From an uncultured Eubacteriales bacterium (GTDB lineage: Bacteria > Bacillota > Clostridia > Oscillospirales > Oscillospiraceae), in contig UROF01000013.1 of assembly GCA_900549475.1 (NCBI GenBank), positions 1 to 63,442 on the forward strand: 63,442 bases of DNA. The letters are read 5' to 3'. The number at the start of each line of letters is the position of its first letter. Position 1 is the first letter of the stretch. Position numbers and translations under genes: made by a program. Of this stretch, positions 22,537 to 31,118 are shown one piece after another. The notes beneath the pieces are model-generated. The model did no database searches and was not told where the DNA came from. It saw only the letters and a program-made list of their open reading frames with translations.

Positions 22537-25053
22537 ATGAAGCAATTCAATGTTACTGGTATGAGTTGTGCGGCTTGCAGTGCCAGAGTAGAAAAAGCCG
22601 TGACCAAGGTGCCGGGCGTTACGTCCTGCTCCGTAAGTTTGCTGACCAATTCTATGGGCGTAGAAGGCACCGCTTCTCCCCAGGCGATCATTGCCGCAGT
22701 GACGGAAGCCGGCTACGGCGCCTCGGAAAAGGGTGCGGGTACCGCCAAGGCATCTGCTTCCAGCAGTATGGCGGAGGCGGAAGAGGCCCTGAAGGATAAA
22801 GAAACACCCATCCTCAAGCAGCGCCTGATCTGGTCCGTGGGCTTCCTGGCGGTACTGATGTACTTCTCCATGGGCGCCATGATGTGGGGCTGGCCCCTGC
22901 CGTCCTTCCTGGCGGAGAACTATATGGCCCAGGCCCTGATCCAGCTCTACCTCACGGTCATCGTCATGGTGATCAACAAGAAGTTCTTCATTTCCGGTTT
23001 CAAGAGCCTGTGGCACCGCTCTCCCAACATGGATACGCTGGTGGCCCTGGGCTCCTCCGCAGCTTTTGTCTGGAGCAGCTACGCTCTCTTCGAGATGACC
23101 ACCAAGGCCACTCCCATGGAGCAGATGCATGTGATGCACAGCGAGTTCTACTTTGAAGCGGCGGCCATGATCCTGACCCTCATCACTGTGGGCAAGATGC
23201 TGGAAGCCCGCTCCAAGGGCCGTACTACCGATGCCCTCAAGAGCCTGATGAAGCTGGCGCCCAAGACCGCTACCGTGGTGCGGGACGGTGTGGAGACGGA
23301 GATCTCCATTGACCAGGTGATGAAGGGCGATATCTTTGTGGTGCGTCCCGGCGAGAACATCCCCGTAGACGGCGTGGTCCTGGAGGGCCACAGCGCGGTC
23401 AACGAGTCTGCCCTCACCGGCGAGAGCATCCCTGTGGACAAGGCGGAGGGCGACGCCGTATCTGCCGCCACCCTGAACCAGTCCGGCTTTATCAAGTGCC
23501 AGGCCACCCGCGTAGGCGAGGATACCACCCTCTCCCAGATCATCCAGATGGTCAGTGACGCGGCGGCTACCAAGGCTCCTATCGCCAAGGTGGCGGATAA
23601 GGTTTCCGGCATTTTCGTACCTACTGTTATTTCCATTGCCATCGTCACCATCGTGGTGTGGCTGCTGCTGGGCCAGACCTTCGGCTATGCACTGGCCCGT
23701 GGTATCTCCGTCCTGGTTATCAGCTGCCCCTGCGCTCTGGGCCTTGCTACCCCCGTGGCTATCATGGTGGGCAACGGCATGGGCGCCAAGAACGGCATCC
23801 TCTTCAAGACAGCCGCCTCCCTGGAGGCTACCGGCAAGATGGAGATCGTTGCCCTGGATAAGACCGGTACCATCACCAGCGGTGAGCCCAAAGTGACGGA
23901 TATCCTGCCCGGCGACGGCGTCAGCGAGGACGAACTCCTCCGTCTGGCCCTGGCCCTGGAGCAGAAGAGCGAACACCCCCTGGCCCGTGCGATCATGCAG
24001 AAGGGCGAGGAGCGGAAGATGAAGGCCGAGGAGGTCACCGAGTTCCAGGCTCTGCCCGGCAACGGTGTCACCGCCACTCTGGGCGGCGCCAAGCTCTCCA
24101 CCGGTAACCTCAAGTTCATCGCCACCCAGACGGATGTGCCCGCCAGCACCAAGATCCAGGCGGAGAAGCTGGCGGAGCAGGGCAAGACCCCGCTGTTCTT
24201 CTGCCGGGATAAGAAGATGATGGGTATCATCGCCGTGGCCGACGTCATCAAGGAGGACAGTCCTCAGGCGGTGCGGGAGATGCAGAACATGGGCATCCGG
24301 GTGGTCATGCTCACCGGCGACAACGAGCGGACTGCCAAGGCCATCGGCGCTCAGGCCGGTGTGGACGAGGTCATTGCCGGCGTGCTGCCTGACGGCAAGG
24401 AGAGCGTCATCCGCAAGCTGAAGAAGCAGGGCAAGGTGGCCATGGTAGGCGACGGCATCAACGACGCCCCGGCCCTGACCCGGGCGGATATCGGCATCGC
24501 CATCGGCGCCGGTACCGATGTAGCCATCGACGCGGCGGACGTGGTTTTGATGAAGAGCCGCCTCAGCGACGTGCCCGCTGCCATCCGGATGAGCCGGGCT
24601 ACCCTCCGCAATATCCACCAGAACCTGTTCTGGGCCTTCTTCTACAACACCATCGGTATTCCTCTGGCTGCAGGCGTGTTCGTTCCCCTGGGCCTGACCC
24701 TCAATCCTATGTTCGGCGCTGCGGCCATGAGCCTGAGCAGCTTCTGCGTGGTGTCCAACGCGCTGCGGCTGAACCTGTTCAATATGCGGGATGCCAGCAA
24801 GGATAAGAAGGTCCACCACAAGCACAAGGAGGAAGCTGCCGCCAAGGAAAAGACCATTACCATCGAGGGCATGATGTGCGGCCACTGCGAGAACGCCGTC
24901 AAGACTGCTCTGGAGGCAATCCCTGAGGTGGAGGAGGCTGAGGCCAGCCACGAGTCCGGCACCGCTGTGGTGACGCTGAAGGCTGACGTGGCGGACAGTG
25001 TCCTGCAGAAGGCAGTTGAGGGCGCCGGCTACACCGTCAAGGGCATCCGGTGA
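22537..25053 (+). CDS. copA: copper-exporting P1B-type ATPase with HMA domains at both ends
   Basis: CopA pumps Cu(I) out of the cytoplasm. The 838-residue product has an N-terminal HMA domain (GMSCAACSARV, residues 8-18), eight membrane helices, actuator motif TGES, the Cu(I) channel motif CPC (SCPCALGLATP), phosphorylation site DKTGT, nucleotide motif SEHPLA and hinge GDGINDAP. Then, after a His/Lys linker, there is a second HMA domain (about residues 770-838, MMCGHC) close to the separate CopZ protein. A C-terminal HMA is uncommon in bacterial CopA. AGGAGG precedes the ATG. Controlled by the CsoR boxes upstream. Confidence 0.96.
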   Translation: MKQFNVTGMSCAACSARVEKAVTKVPGVTSCSVSLLTNSMGVEGTASPQAIIAAVTEAGYGASEKGAGTAKASASSSMAEAEEALKDKETPILKQRLIWSVGFLAVLMYFSMGAMMWGWPLPSFLAENYMAQALIQLYLTVIVMVINKKFFISGFKSLWHRSPNMDTLVALGSSAAFVWSSYALFEMTTKATPMEQMHVMHSEFYFEAAAMILTLITVGKMLEARSKGRTTDALKSLMKLAPKTATVVRDGVETEISIDQVMKGDIFVVRPGENIPVDGVVLEGHSAVNESALTGESIPVDKAEGDAVSAATLNQSGFIKCQATRVGEDTTLSQIIQMVSDAAATKAPIAKVADKVSGIFVPTVISIAIVTIVVWLLLGQTFGYALARGISVLVISCPCALGLATPVAIMVGNGMGAKNGILFKTAASLEATGKMEIVALDKTGTITSGEPKVTDILPGDGVSEDELLRLALALEQKSEHPLARAIMQKGEERKMKAEEVTEFQALPGNGVTATLGGAKLSTGNLKFIATQTDVPASTKIQAEKLAEQGKTPLFFCRDKKMMGIIAVADVIKEDSPQAVREMQNMGIRVVMLTGDNERTAKAIGAQAGVDEVIAGVLPDGKESVIRKLKKQGKVAMVGDGINDAPALTRADIGIAIGAGTDVAIDAADVVLMKSRLSDVPAAIRMSRATLRNIHQNLFWAFFYNTIGIPLAAGVFVPLGLTLNPMFGAAAMSLSSFCVVSNALRLNLFNMRDASKDKKVHHKHKEEAAAKEKTITIEGMMCGHCENAVKTALEAIPEVEEAEASHESGTAVVTLKADVADSVLQKAVEGAGYTVKGIR

Positions 25054-25168
25054 TCCTCTGAGCAGCGATACTGAAAGCAGAGCGCATTGGTGACGAGGTC
25101 ACAGAAATCCTGTTTTTGGCCTGCTACAATAGGGCCATAAAACAAACCAACACAAGGAGGATTTCAAA

Positions 25169-25474
25169 ATGTCCGCTCTGTCTATTACCAAGAACAACTT
25201 CCAGGAGGAAGTGATCAACAGCGAAAAGCCCGTTCTGCTGGATTTCTGGGCCAGCTGGTGCGGTCCCTGCCGCATGGTGAGCCCCATTGTGGATGAGATC
25301 GCTCAGGAGCGTCCTGACGTAAAAGTCTGCAAGGTCAACGTAGAGGAGCAGCGGGAGCTGGCTGCCGCCTTCAAGGTCATGAGCATCCCCACCCTGGTGG
25401 TGATGAAAGGCGGCAAGATCATCAACAGAGCCCTGGGTGCCCGGCCCAAGGAGCAGATCCTGGAGCTGCTGTAA
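25169..25474 (+). CDS. trxA: thioredoxin
   Basis: The 101-residue product is a stand-alone thioredoxin with the active site WCGPC (about residues 30-34), preceded by PVLLDFWA, and the cis-proline region SIPTLVVMKGG. AAGGAGG precedes the ATG. It lies 115 bases after copA on the same strand and may be read from a TACAAT-box promoter just upstream (25125) or by read-through from copA; protection of thiols during copper stress is inference only. Confidence 0.95.
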   Translation: MSALSITKNNFQEEVINSEKPVLLDFWASWCGPCRMVSPIVDEIAQERPDVKVCKVNVEEQRELAAAFKVMSIPTLVVMKGGKIINRALGARPKEQILELL

Positions 25475-25492
25475 ACCCCATGCCATGTACAC

Positions 25493-25530
25493 AAAATATC
25501 CCGCCCGACATATGTCGGGCGGGATATTTT
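25493..25530. terminator. bidirectional terminator between trxA and crp
   Basis: Eighteen-base perfect arms around TA (core ATCCCGCCCGACA / TGTCGGGCGGGAT) with A and T runs at the two ends; it serves both convergent genes. Confidence 0.93.
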
Positions 25531-26188
25531 ATGCGTCCCGCAGAGCCGTCAGGCCCTTTTCATCGGTGAGTTCCACGGCGCCTCTTGTCAGATGGACCAG
25601 CCCCTCGCTCTGGAAATACCGCAGCATCCGGGTCACCACCTCCCGGGCGGTGCCCAGATGGGCGGCGATCCGCTCGTGGGTGATGTGCAGAAGGGAAGTG
25701 CCCTCCAGAACGGCCTCCTCCAGCAGGAATCCGGCCAGCCGCTTGTCAAAGCTTTTCCACATGATCTGCTCCATGAGCCACATGACCTCGGAGAACCGGC
25801 TGCTCATGATGTCGTTGGTGTAGTTGGCCACAGCAGCGGATTCCTCCATAAGGGCGCGATATACGTCAGGAGCAATGACGTAGAAGGTGGCGTCCTTTTC
25901 CGCCTCGATGGTGATGTCGAACTGGATACTGCGGAGCATGCAGGAGGCGGAGAACAGACAGATATCCCGTTCAAACAGGCGGTAGAGGGTGATCTCCCGC
26001 CCCTCCTCTGAGAGGATACAGGCCCGCAGCTGGCCGGAGCAGACCACCAGCAGACCCAGACACTGGGCTCCCGCCCCGTGGATCACCTGTCCCTTTTCCC
26101 CGTGGCGGAGGACAGCGGCATGGGCCAGCCTCTCCTGCTGGGAGGTTGTCAGTTGGGACCAGAAGGGCAGGTATGCGTTGAGTTCCAT
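25529..26188 (-). CDS. Crp/Fnr-family transcriptional regulator
   Basis: The 219-residue product has an N-terminal cyclic-nucleotide-binding-like barrel (about residues 10-125) and a C-terminal winged helix HITHERIAAHLGTAREVVTRMLRYFQSEG (about 165-195). There is no four-cysteine FNR iron-sulfur signature at the N terminus; the cysteines present (43, 50, 58, 76, 83) are scattered, so redox or other ligand sensing cannot be excluded. It has a perfect promoter upstream and a good ribosome site (AAAGGAGAGG). Targets are unknown. Confidence 0.9.
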   Translation of the reverse strand: MELNAYLPFWSQLTTSQQERLAHAAVLRHGEKGQVIHGAGAQCLGLLVVCSGQLRACILSEEGREITLYRLFERDICLFSASCMLRSIQFDITIEAEKDATFYVIAPDVYRALMEESAAVANYTNDIMSSRFSEVMWLMEQIMWKSFDKRLAGFLLEEAVLEGTSLLHITHERIAAHLGTAREVVTRMLRYFQSEGLVHLTRGAVELTDEKGLTALRDA

Positions 26189-26215
26189 AGGATGATCCTC
26201 TCCTTTCTCAGCCTT

Positions 26216-26244
26216 AGTATACGGTGTTTATAGGGCTGTGTCAA
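26216..26244 (-). promoter_or_regulatory. promoter of the Crp/Fnr gene
   Basis: On the minus strand, TTGACA (26244-26239), 17 bases, then TATACT (26221-26216), 28 bases before the start codon. Confidence 0.8.
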
Positions 26245-26269
26245 AACAAAGCTGGCGGAAACGGCGGTG

Positions 26270-26320
26270 AGAATAGATAAAAAGATCCCGGCAGCGCGCG
26301 TCAACCGCGCTGCCGGGATC
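26270..26320 (-). terminator. terminator of the sugar isomerase operon
   Basis: Fifteen-base arms GATCCCGGCAGCGCG (26284) and CGCGCTGCCGGGATC (26306) followed on the minus strand by TTTTTATCTATTC. Confidence 0.88.
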
Positions 26321-26374
26321 ACGGCTATTCGTGGAGAAATGAGACGATGCCGCCCGTTTCCACCTCGTTTGCCC

Positions 26375-27061
26375 TCAGCGGGCAGCAGGGTACTCGTTGC
26401 AGAGCAGACGGTAGGGGGGCTCATCCTCCTCGATGGTGGGGAAGCGGCCTACCGGGGGCTCGAAGCGGTTGTCGGTGTTGTCGTCATTGCACTGGCTGAC
26501 CTCGCCGATGACGATAGGACCGGAACCGGGCTCCACATTGAAGTCGTGGTAGAGGCCGGGCTGAATGGAGATGCTCATGCCCGGCTCCAGGCGTACCACG
26601 GCGCCGGCGGGCACGGTCATGGCGCAGCCGTCGATGTGTACGGTGACGTCGGACTCCCGGTCAATGGACTCATCGGGCAGGGAGTTGAACACTTTGATGA
26701 GCAGGGTGCCGCCGCAGCGGTTGATAATGTCCTCCATCTTCTTCCAGTGGAAATGGTTGGGAGAGTACTGGCCCTCTTTCAGGTAGATGAGCTTCTCAGC
26801 GTAGGTCTTGGGGTACTTGTCTGCCAGGGCCAGGTTGCCGTTGCGCAGGGTGATGAGGGAAAAGCCTACCTTGTCAAAGTCACCCAGACCGTAGTCGGTG
26901 ATGTCCCAGCCCAGCATGTTCTCCCGGACCTCGTCGTACTCATGTCCCTTCTCCTGCCACTGCTCCGGCGTAAAGTGGCAGAACTTGGGCAGGTTGATCT
27001 GGTAGCGGTCGAGAGTGGCCTCCATCTCCTGGAGAGCTTTGTTGATTTCACTGCGTTTCAT
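26375..27061 (-). CDS. D-lyxose/D-mannose isomerase-family cupin
   Basis: The 228-residue product belongs to the cupin-fold D-lyxose ketol-isomerase family (YdaE type), which interconverts D-lyxose with D-xylulose and often D-mannose with D-fructose using a metal ion. The metal site is visible as HFHWKKMED (two His and a Glu, around residues 104-111) and a later histidine in GLYHDF. It is the last gene of a three-gene minus-strand group with an aldose epimerase and a UroD-family protein. Exact sugar is inference. Confidence 0.85.
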   Translation of the reverse strand: MKRSEINKALQEMEATLDRYQINLPKFCHFTPEQWQEKGHEYDEVRENMLGWDITDYGLGDFDKVGFSLITLRNGNLALADKYPKTYAEKLIYLKEGQYSPNHFHWKKMEDIINRCGGTLLIKVFNSLPDESIDRESDVTVHIDGCAMTVPAGAVVRLEPGMSISIQPGLYHDFNVEPGSGPIVIGEVSQCNDDNTDNRFEPPVGRFPTIEEDEPPYRLLCNEYPAAR

Positions 27062-27076
27062 GGCGCGATTTCTCCT

Positions 27077-27958
27077 TTATCCTTCCGTAATCTGAATACT
27101 CCAGTGGTTTTCATAGTGCTTTCCGGCAGCCAGATGGATCATATCCGGCTGGAGGGCGTAGTCCTCCACGATCCCCGCTCGGGCGGATACGCCGGTCCAG
27201 GGCTCGATACACACATAGGGGGCCTGGGTGCCCAGGCACTTCCAGATGCCCAGATACCGCATGTCCGGGTAACTCACGGTGACCTGCTTTTTCCCCTTCT
27301 CTGACCGCAGCGTGACGGTCTTGGGCATGCCGGTGAGGATCAGTACCCGGTCGGCAAACAGCTCGTGGGACAGGGGGATGCGGTCGTTTATCAGCGGGTA
27401 GTCGGTGACCTGTCCCAGCATCCGGCAATCGCCGGAGGTACACTCCGCCCGACGGGCCGTGGACCCCTCAGGGAACTGGAGAAAATAGTCCTCATAGCGC
27501 AGGCCGGGTTCCAGGGGCAGATTGAAGCCGGGATGTCCGCCCACAGAGAAATACATCTCCTGCTCGCCTGTGTTCTCTACCGATACCGTCACATGGATGG
27601 TGCTGTCCTCCAGTACATAGGAGATGGCGTAGCGGAAGGGAAAGGGGTAGATCCCCAGGGTATCCGCCGTATCCCGGCAGGCCAGGGTCAGCCGGTCTTT
27701 CTGGACGCAGGTGGGAGTGAGGACGGTGTCCTTAATAAAGCCGTGGATATCCATGGAATAGGTTTTGCCGCCCACGGTGTAGGTGTCATTGGTGCAAAGG
27801 CCGATTTGGGGAAACAGGTTCAAGGCCCGGTCGGACCAGTAGCGGCTGTCTCCCTGCCAGAGGTATTCCGTACCGTCGGCGGAGCGGATGGACCAGAGCT
27901 GGGCTCCCTTTTCGTCGATCTGGACCGTCAGCTTCTGGTTTTGAATGGTGTGGATCAT
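27077..27958 (-). CDS. aldose 1-epimerase family protein (LacX/GalM-like)
   Basis: The 293-residue beta-sandwich protein matches the aldose 1-epimerase family: GAQLWSIRSADGTEYLWQGD near the N terminus, NLFPQIG, a substrate histidine in DIHGF (about residue 72) and GGHPGFNLPL (about 160). Mutarotases convert between sugar anomers. It is 15 bases from the isomerase gene and 24 from the UroD-family gene, so the three are probably one operon, supporting a sugar catabolic role. Confidence 0.88.
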   Translation of the reverse strand: MIHTIQNQKLTVQIDEKGAQLWSIRSADGTEYLWQGDSRYWSDRALNLFPQIGLCTNDTYTVGGKTYSMDIHGFIKDTVLTPTCVQKDRLTLACRDTADTLGIYPFPFRYAISYVLEDSTIHVTVSVENTGEQEMYFSVGGHPGFNLPLEPGLRYEDYFLQFPEGSTARRAECTSGDCRMLGQVTDYPLINDRIPLSHELFADRVLILTGMPKTVTLRSEKGKKQVTVSYPDMRYLGIWKCLGTQAPYVCIEPWTGVSARAGIVEDYALQPDMIHLAAGKHYENHWSIQITEG

Positions 27959-27982
27959 AGCGTGTTTCTCCCTCCTGCGCTC

Positions 27983-29047
27983 TCAGGCCTGCAGTGCTTC
28001 CAGCTGCTCCCAGGTGCCGTAAAGCCGGGCGGATTCCACCAGGGCGGCCATATTTTCCGGCTTGGTGTTGGCACCCAGAGCGCAGCCGGAGCTGAGGATG
28101 ATCCCCTTGCCGCGGGTAGCTTCGATCAGGGCTTTGGCCTGCTGGCGGACCTGATCGGGGGTACCCATGCACATGGGATCACTGGGGTTCAGGTTGCCCA
28201 TGAGGACCACGTCCTCCGGTACAGCTGCCCGGGCTGCGCCCATGTCCACCTTCCAGTCCACCTCTAAAATCTTGGCGCCGGTCTGGCCCATCAGGGGGAC
28301 GATCCGATTGGTATCGCCGCAGATGTGAACAGAGTAGGGCAGGTTGGTCTGGCGGAGATTTTCCACCACTTTTTTCTCATAGGGGAAAGCAAAATCCCGA
28401 TACATATCCGGGGACACCAGGTTGGGGCTGGCATAGGCGTCCCCCATGCTGGTAGCGTGGGCGCCGGCTTTCAGCTGAGCCAAAGCAAAGCGGGTATGGG
28501 CCTCTGTGGTCCATTCCAGAGCATGGCGGATCACGTCCTCATCCTCGGTGAGGAGATCCACCATGAACTCCTGGGTGCCCCGCAGCAGACACAGCAGGCT
28601 GAAGGGGCCCTGGTCTGCCCGGCCCATGACAAATACATGGTCTCCCACGGCGTCCATCAGCCGCTCCACCGTCTCCAGCCACTCGCAGATGCGGCCATCC
28701 TTCAGGGGGTCCGGCATCCGCAGGTCGTCGATCTCCCGCAGGTCAGACAGCACCGGATGGTGCTCATCCACCGAGGCTACGTCGTGCTCCCGGAAGATCA
28801 CCTTGGCGCCGCAGGCCTCGGCCAGTGTGGCGTCATCCACGTCCACCACACATCCGTCGTAGCCATACTTCTCCTGGCTGATGCGGTGGCTCTCCGCCAT
28901 TTTGGCAGGGCTGCGGTTGATCGCGCCGATGTCGTAGCCGGCGGTCTTGGCGCTGAACATAAAACCCTGGGGGATCACAGGCACCCGGTCGGGGATCTGC
29001 CCGGCCAGAACAGCCTGTACGCGCTGCAGTGATGTCATCTCTACCAT
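27983..29047 (-). CDS. UroD/MtaA-family methyltransferase-like protein (zinc site intact)
   Basis: The 354-residue product belongs to the uroporphyrinogen decarboxylase superfamily, in the branch with cobalamin methyltransferases MtaA, MtbA and CmuA. It has the zinc ligands of that branch: His-x-Cys in VHICGDT (about residue 233) and a Cys in ILSSGCALG (about 310). Start is ATG 29047 (AGGAAAGGAC upstream); longer readings extend into the divergent promoter region. It is not a haem enzyme by context: it shares an operon with sugar isomerase and epimerase genes. Confidence 0.85.
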   Translation of the reverse strand: MVEMTSLQRVQAVLAGQIPDRVPVIPQGFMFSAKTAGYDIGAINRSPAKMAESHRISQEKYGYDGCVVDVDDATLAEACGAKVIFREHDVASVDEHHPVLSDLREIDDLRMPDPLKDGRICEWLETVERLMDAVGDHVFVMGRADQGPFSLLCLLRGTQEFMVDLLTEDEDVIRHALEWTTEAHTRFALAQLKAGAHATSMGDAYASPNLVSPDMYRDFAFPYEKKVVENLRQTNLPYSVHICGDTNRIVPLMGQTGAKILEVDWKVDMGAARAAVPEDVVLMGNLNPSDPMCMGTPDQVRQQAKALIEATRGKGIILSSGCALGANTKPENMAALVESARLYGTWEQLEALQA

Positions 29048-29397
29048 GTCCCTTCGTCCTTTCCTCATATCCGGATCAGCATGCCTGAAAATAAATACAA
29101 AAACGATTGTCACACAACCGCAGAAGAAGAAAATGTGGCTTTGAAGTACCACTTCTGTGAATTGAGCACAAAAAAACTGGTAAAAACAGGTATTTGCTGA
29201 CCATTGTGCTACACGGATTATACAGGCAGCAGCAGGGTAAAGCAATACAATATCATTCGCAGAACAAAAACAGTAACGGGGCGGAAACGGGGGAGGCGGG
29301 GCGGAGGGCCCTCTTGTGGCGGGCAAAAAACTGTGTTATCCTAAAGGCAGTGAGAACCAGGCTGACGCCTGGAATTACCAAAAGGAGATTTGCTGCT
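29048..29397. other. divergent intergenic region (UroD-like / sugar kinase)
   Basis: Contains 350 bases between divergent genes. A plus-strand promoter candidate TTGTGG (29314) - 17 bases - TATCCT (29337-29342) would serve the kinase with a leader of about 50 bases. No clear minus-strand promoter or operator palindrome was recognised. Confidence 0.45.
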
Positions 29398-30330
29398 ATG
29401 GATATTACCGCCATTGGAGAAGTCCTGATCGATCTGACCCAGACAGGGGTCAATGAGTATAAGGTCCCTACCTTTGCCGCCAATCCCGGCGGCGCGCCGG
29501 CCAATGTGGCGGTGTCCGCTGCCCGGCTGGGAGCCTCAGCCGCCTTCCTGGGGAAAGTGGGAAGAGATGGGTTCGGCGCCTATCTCACCAGCGTGCTCCA
29601 GGAGAACGGAGTGGATGTGTCCGGCCTGTGTACCGGGGAGGCCGCTACCACCATGGCGATCGTGTCTGTGGATAAGACCGGTGAGCGGGATTTCCGCTTT
29701 GTCCGGGGAGCGGACTGTGAGCTGCGGGAGGAGGAGGTAGACCTGGAGCTGATCCGTGGCTCCCGTTTCCTCCACTTTGGCTCTGTGAGCCTCACGGCGG
29801 GTGCCGCCCGGCAGACAACCCTGTTTGCCGCCCAGAAGGCTAGGGAGATGGGGGTGCTGGTGAGCTACGACCCCAACTACCGTCAGGCGCTGTGGAGCAG
29901 TGAGGCGGAGGCGGTGGAGTGGATGAAGAAGCCGCTGCCGCTGGTGGATGTGCTGAAGATCTCCGAGGAGGAGCTTACGCTGGTGACCGGCACCGCCGAT
30001 CTGGCGGAGGGAACGAAGGCTCTCTGCGATCTGGGGATTACCCTGGTGCTGGTGACCCTGGGCGGCGACGGCGCTTTCTACCGCCTGGGAGATAAGACGG
30101 GCCGTGTACCGGGTGTAAAGACCACCATTGCTGACACCAACGGCGCCGGCGATACCTTCCTGGGAGCGGTGCTCAGCCGTCTGTGCCTCCGGGGAGAGAA
30201 GCCTCTGGCAGGGCTGACGGCGGCAGAGGTGGAGACTGTGCTGACCTTTGCCAACCGGGCTGCCGCCAAGACCTGCTCCCGCAGCGGAGCGATTCCCGCC
30301 ATGCCTACGCTGGCAGAACTGGAAAACTGA
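29398..30330 (+). CDS. PfkB-family carbohydrate kinase (fructokinase-like)
   Basis: The 310-residue ribokinase-fold enzyme starts MDITAIGEVLIDLT, contains the substrate motif GGAPANVAVSAARLG (about residues 30-45) and ends with the ATP/anion-hole signature DTNGAGDTFLGA with catalytic Asp (about 245). The NPGGAPANVA and GRDGFGAYL motifs resemble fructokinases. Start is ATG 29398 with AAAGGAG upstream. It is divergent from the isomerase-epimerase-UroD group; a route from D-lyxose or mannose isomer to fructose 6-phosphate is plausible. Confidence 0.9.
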   Translation: MDITAIGEVLIDLTQTGVNEYKVPTFAANPGGAPANVAVSAARLGASAAFLGKVGRDGFGAYLTSVLQENGVDVSGLCTGEAATTMAIVSVDKTGERDFRFVRGADCELREEEVDLELIRGSRFLHFGSVSLTAGAARQTTLFAAQKAREMGVLVSYDPNYRQALWSSEAEAVEWMKKPLPLVDVLKISEEELTLVTGTADLAEGTKALCDLGITLVLVTLGGDGAFYRLGDKTGRVPGVKTTIADTNGAGDTFLGAVLSRLCLRGEKPLAGLTAAEVETVLTFANRAAAKTCSRSGAIPAMPTLAELEN

Positions 30331-30345
30331 AAAAAGGCAAGACAA

Positions 30346-30385
30346 AAGCGCCCCGGACAGGAACTCCTGTCCGGGGCGCTTCTTC
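30346..30385. terminator. bidirectional terminator between kinase and GDSL hydrolase
   Basis: Arms AAGCGCCCCGGACAGGA and TCCTGTCCGGGGCGCTT (with a short loop) between convergent genes, ending TTCTT on the plus side and TTTTGTC on the minus side. Confidence 0.88.
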
Positions 30386-30426
30386 ACATGTAGGGCTCAG
30401 CGCTGGAACGGACCGCTATGAACCGG

Positions 30427-31071
30427 TCAGCAGCCTGCTTCCTGGCGGATCAGCGAGGCCAGAGCCTCCGCCAGGGCGCGATGTCCCTGGGCTGTCAGAT
30501 GGACGCTGTCCACCGGGCTGGTGGTCACATAGTCTCCGGCCTCGCAGTACAGACAGCCGTACCGCTGGGCCAGAGGCGCAAAATACCGGGGCAGGTCCCG
30601 GGATACGGCGGTGCTGTGGGCGGCGGTGAACATACCGCCGATAGCGCCGCTGTCCACGGCGTCTCCAATGGGCGGCGGGCAGACCAACAGGATACGGGGC
30701 GGCTGCTTCTGGCCGTCAGGCAGGTGGGTGCGGATGATACGGATCAGCCGCTCAGCCCCGGCGGCGATGTCGAAGGCGTTGAGAGAAAACCGGGGCTTGA
30801 GGTCATTGGTGCCCAGCATCAGGATCACCAGATCGACCGGGCTCTGACACTCCAGCGTACTGTACAGGGCGGTTTTGCCGTTGCGGTGCTCCTCGATGGG
30901 GTCGTCCCATACGGTGGTGCGGCCGGGCTGTCCCTCCTCCAGAACCCGGAAGGCGGGCCCCAGCAGGTTTTGCAGTACGCCGGTCCAGCGGACGTCGTCG
31001 GGAAAGCGATCCCCGGTCTCCGCGTTGTAGCCCCAGGTGTTGGAGTCGCCATAGCACAGGATGCGGTACAT
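30427..31071 (-). CDS. SGNH/GDSL-family hydrolase
   Basis: The 214-residue product has the SGNH blocks: I with catalytic serine in YGDSNTWG (about residue 9), III with GTND, and V with Asp and His in SPVDSVHLT (about 190). Such enzymes are esterases, often removing acyl groups from carbohydrates. No signal peptide, so it acts inside the cell. It follows the AraC regulator by 47 bases on the same strand. Confidence 0.9.
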   Translation of the reverse strand: MYRILCYGDSNTWGYNAETGDRFPDDVRWTGVLQNLLGPAFRVLEEGQPGRTTVWDDPIEEHRNGKTALYSTLECQSPVDLVILMLGTNDLKPRFSLNAFDIAAGAERLIRIIRTHLPDGQKQPPRILLVCPPPIGDAVDSGAIGGMFTAAHSTAVSRDLPRYFAPLAQRYGCLYCEAGDYVTTSPVDSVHLTAQGHRALAEALASLIRQEAGC

Positions 31072-31118
31072 GATGTATGCCTCTCTTTCCGGCGCAGACT
31101 TTGCGCCGATGGGTGGTA

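Noticed and set aside
22393..24951. 852-residue minus-strand ORF opposite copA
   Set aside because: It is the antisense shadow of copA in GC-rich DNA: low-complexity His/Gly/Leu composition, no ribosome site, no family motif, and copA is certain.
27983..29326. Longer start for the UroD-like gene at 29326
   Set aside because: The extra 93 residues lack similarity and would cover the divergent promoter region; the ATG at 29047 has a ribosome site and gives the family N terminus.
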